Shown: piece by piece, positions 14,370 to 16,767 of the stretch
Layout: every line of letters begins with the position of its first letter
Numbering within the stretch: the first letter of the stretch is position 1
Assembly (NCBI GenBank): GCA_945901195.1
Contig: CAMDKB010000037.1
Location: 1 to 16,767, forward strand
From: Rhizobium sp. Q54
GTDB taxonomy: Bacteria > Pseudomonadota > Alphaproteobacteria > Rhizobiales > Beijerinckiaceae
Length of the DNA: 16,767 bases
Direction of reading: 5' to 3'
Made by a program: the position numbers and the translations under genes
The notes under the pieces: generated by a model
Seen by the model: the letters and a program-made list of their open reading frames with translations, nothing else
The model's database searches: none
Told to the model about the DNA's origin: nothing

Positions 14370-16697
14370 TCAGGACAGCTTGCCCATAGCGCGCAAAATG
14401 CGCTCGGGCGTCGCGGGGAGTTCGATATCCTCCACACCATAGGCGCTCAATGCGTCAATCACTGCGTGCAGGATCACGGCGGGGCTGGCTATGACACTGG
14501 TCTCACCCACGCCCTTGATACCCAGAGGATTGGTCGTGGATGCGATGCAGGCCATGTCGATCGTCAGGGGCGGCATGTCGCCAGCCCGTGGCATCGCGTA
14601 ATCCATGAATGAGCCGCTGAGCAATTGGCCGTCCGGGGTATAAGCCATGTGTTCCATGAGCGCCTGACCGATGCCTTGCGCAAGGCCGCCGATGATCTGG
14701 CCTTCGCAAATGAGCGGGTTGATAATCTCGCCGATATCATCAACGCTGGTGTAGCGATCAATTCGCACGACGCCGGTGCCCGGATCGATTTCGAGTTCGC
14801 AGGCATGGGCGCCATTGGGAAATGCGGGGGGACTGGAGCCCCATGTGCCCGTGGCTTCAAGGCCCAGAGTTTCGCCTTTTGGCAAAAACATGTTGAAGGC
14901 CGCACGCGCGACTTCATCAAGGTTGACCGAGCGGTTTGTGCCCTTGATGCGAAACAGGCCGCGTTCATGTTCGATGTCGTCAGGCGACTTGTCCAAGAGC
15001 CGCGCGGCTATGCGTTTGCCTTTATCGATAATCGAGTCTGATGCGAGTGCGAGCGCGCATCCGCCAACTAGCGAAGAACGGGCCGCATAAGTGCCGCGGC
15101 CAAAACTCACCGCATCTGTGTCGCCCTGCATGAAGCGTATGCGCCTTAATGGGATGCCCAGCCGATCACTGACAATCTGCGCCCAAGCCGTCGCATGTCC
15201 TTGCCCGTGGCTATGGGTGCCCGACAATATGGTTGCATCGCCGTTGGCGTCGATACGCACTTCCATGCGTTCGTTGCCGACGCCTGAATATTCGATGTAG
15301 TTGGAGATTGCGCGGCCGCGCAGAAAGCCCTTTTGGTCGCTGTCTTTCCGGCGCGTTTCAAAACCCATCCAGTCGGAAAGCTGCAAACATCTTTCGAAAA
15401 TACCCGGAAAATCACCGGTATCATAGACATTGCCCAGTACGCCCTTGAGCGGCGCATAGGGCATTTGTTCAGGCGTTACAAGATTGCGCCGGCGGATTTC
15501 AACGCGATCAATGCCGGTTACACCTGCTGCTTTTTCGAGCAGTCGCTCGATCAACAGATTGGCTTCTGGCCGCCCTGCCCCGCGATAAACGCCCATGGGA
15601 GAGGTATTTGTGAAGACAGCGGCATTTTCGATAACCGCGTTGGGGACATGATAGACCGATGTCGCCATGCGGCCCGTGGTGCGTGGCGGCGAAGACGCTG
15701 CAGAAATGAAATAGGCGCCGATGGCGTGAACCGTGCGCACGCGCAGACCCAAAATCCTGCCATCCTTGTCGAGCGCGAGTTCACCTTCTGCATGATGATC
15801 GCGCGCGTGATTGTCGCCGGCCAGCGATTCTCCGCGTGTGGCGGTCCATTTGACCGGACGTTCGCAGCGTTTGGCCGCCCACACGACCAGTGCATCGTCA
15901 GGATAGGCATTGGCCTTCATGCCAAAGCCGCCGCCTACATCAGGGGAAATCACACGCATACGCGTTTCGGAAATGCCCATGACAAAGACGGCGATCATGC
16001 GCCTGACGGCATGCGGATTTTGTGATGAACACCAGAGCGTGTAGCGATCATCGTATTTGTCGTAGATGCCAACAGCGCTGCGCGGCTCCATGGCATTGGC
16101 GGAGATGCGCTGGCTCCTCACGTACGTCTTCACCGAAAAAGCCGCATTGGCAAAGGCGTTATCAGTTGCTGAACGGTCGCCTTCATTTAAAACGAAGCAG
16201 GCGTTGCCAGCACAATCGTCCCAGACAAGCGGCGTATTTGCCTGGGTGGCGATTGTTGCGTCGGCATTGGCCGGCAAGGGTTCGTAGTCGACTTTCACAA
16301 GCTCCGAAGCGTCGCGTGCCTGGCGAAGCGTTTCGGCAACCACAAACACCACGCGATCCCCAACACAGCGCACGCGATCCTTGACAAGTATAGGCCAAAG
16401 TGTGCGATAGGAATCCGGCCCGCCCCAGTCTTTGGGATAGGCAAAGGCAGGCATGCCTTTCAAACCGTCAGCATCAGCATCGGCGCCTGTCAGTGCACAG
16501 ACTACGCCGGGCACTTGCATCGCGGCACTCGTATCGATGGAGCGAATGCGCGCGTGTGCATGAGGCGAGGTCACGACGACACCGTGACACATGTCCGGCA
16601 AACTGACGTCATCAACATATCGTCCGCCGCCTGTCAGCAACCGCTGGTCTTCAACGCGTTCGATACGCGCGCCGATGCCTTCAAATGAATCCTGCAA
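14370..16697 (-). CDS. Xanthine dehydrogenase/CO dehydrogenase-family molybdopterin-binding large subunit (form II-like)
   Basis: The catalytic molybdenum subunit of a molybdenum hydroxylase, 775 residues from the TTG at 16697 (AGAGG at 16703-16707). The N-terminal domain opens with the typical RVEDQRLLTGGGRYVDDV (14-31). Cofactor-binding segments include GGGFGMK (255-261), SHGQGHATA (496-504) and GDTD (525-528). The active-site loop is GVYRGAGR (369-376), not the AYRCSFR loop of true CO dehydrogenase. The catalytic Glu is Glu732 in GIKGVGE. Such enzymes hydroxylate heteroaromatic rings, aldehydes or CoA thioesters with water as the oxygen source, passing electrons to FeS and FAD subunits. 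Those subunits are not in the window and would lie to the right. The frame also stays open upstream of the TTG to the window edge, so an earlier start outside is possible. The 3' end faces the PPC-like gene across 27 bases. Confidence 0.92.
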   Translation of the reverse strand: MQDSFEGIGARIERVEDQRLLTGGGRYVDDVSLPDMCHGVVVTSPHAHARIRSIDTSAAMQVPGVVCALTGADADADGLKGMPAFAYPKDWGGPDSYRTLWPILVKDRVRCVGDRVVFVVAETLRQARDASELVKVDYEPLPANADATIATQANTPLVWDDCAGNACFVLNEGDRSATDNAFANAAFSVKTYVRSQRISANAMEPRSAVGIYDKYDDRYTLWCSSQNPHAVRRMIAVFVMGISETRMRVISPDVGGGFGMKANAYPDDALVVWAAKRCERPVKWTATRGESLAGDNHARDHHAEGELALDKDGRILGLRVRTVHAIGAYFISAASSPPRTTGRMATSVYHVPNAVIENAAVFTNTSPMGVYRGAGRPEANLLIERLLEKAAGVTGIDRVEIRRRNLVTPEQMPYAPLKGVLGNVYDTGDFPGIFERCLQLSDWMGFETRRKDSDQKGFLRGRAISNYIEYSGVGNERMEVRIDANGDATILSGTHSHGQGHATAWAQIVSDRLGIPLRRIRFMQGDTDAVSFGRGTYAARSSLVGGCALALASDSIIDKGKRIAARLLDKSPDDIEHERGLFRIKGTNRSVNLDEVARAAFNMFLPKGETLGLEATGTWGSSPPAFPNGAHACELEIDPGTGVVRIDRYTSVDDIGEIINPLICEGQIIGGLAQGIGQALMEHMAYTPDGQLLSGSFMDYAMPRAGDMPPLTIDMACIASTTNPLGIKGVGETSVIASPAVILHAVIDALSAYGVEDIELPATPERILRAMGKLS

Positions 16698-16702
16698 GGT
16701 TG

Positions 16703-16707
16703 CCTCT
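16703..16707 (-). promoter_or_regulatory. Ribosome binding site before the TTG start of the molybdenum subunit
   Basis: AGAGG on the minus strand, five bases before TTG at 16697. It supports a rare TTG start, because no ATG or GTG is available in frame between the site and the conserved N-terminal motif. Confidence 0.5.
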
Positions 16708-16767
16708 TTATGTTGCCGGTTCTTTAATGACGCGGCTGTTTTTGACGGGCTCGTATCAGTGTCAATA

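Noticed and set aside
15333..16025. Plus-strand open frame of 230 codons
   Set aside because: It is the shadow of the molybdenum hydroxylase gene; all conserved family motifs are on the minus strand.
16724..16767. Possible 3' end of an upstream minus-strand gene (stop TAA at 16724-16726)
   Set aside because: Only 13 codons are inside the window, with no recognisable motif, so it cannot be told from chance.

Overview
The window looks like a bacterial accessory catabolic locus, probably from a proteobacterium and most likely an alphaproteobacterium. The evidence is a moderately GC-rich sequence with dense co-oriented genes, a Bug/TctC receptor, a Liv-type ABC importer, a molybdenum hydroxylase and a remnant of an RTX protein. 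The taxonomy is inferred from gene content only. No rRNA, tRNA, CRISPR array or intact insertion sequence was found.

Region 1 (1-10297, minus strand) is a run of ten co-oriented genes. In transcription order they are: an alpha/beta hydrolase, a Rieske ferredoxin, a Liv-type substrate-binding protein, a fused LivH-LivM permease, LivG, LivF, a MarR-family regulator, a luciferase-like (LLM) flavin oxidoreductase, a Bug/TctC solute receptor, and a double-cupin protein with a CxxC/CxxC ribbon that runs off the left edge. Several neighbours overlap by 4 to 11 bases, so at least the central genes should be one transcript. Several genes share a GGGAGA-type ribosome site.

Region 2 (10463-11715, plus strand) is divergent. 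It holds two overlapping small genes that are paralogs of each other and of the two halves of the double-cupin protein. All resemble the 3-hydroxyanthranilate dioxygenase type of cupin with a rubredoxin-like metal ribbon. The family therefore brackets both ends of the catabolic cluster, once fused and once split. This is the most interesting feature of the window. A reasonable reading is that the locus imports and degrades an aromatic, heteroaromatic or related small acid. The ABC and Bug receptors would capture it, the flavin, Rieske and cupin proteins would oxidise it, the hydrolase would cleave an intermediate, and MarR would sense it. The substrate cannot be named from the sequence.

Region 3 (11716-14342) is different in character. 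It contains a frameshifted C-terminal remnant of an RTX calcium-binding protein, a periplasmic HtrA/DegP-type serine protease with two PDZ domains, and, divergent from it, a small secreted protein with a PPC-like beta domain.

Region 4 (14370-16767, minus strand) holds the large molybdopterin subunit of a xanthine-dehydrogenase/CO-dehydrogenase-family enzyme with the YRGAGR loop of the non-CO ('form II') type. It begins with TTG or continues beyond the window. Its partner subunits are not in view and would lie to the right.
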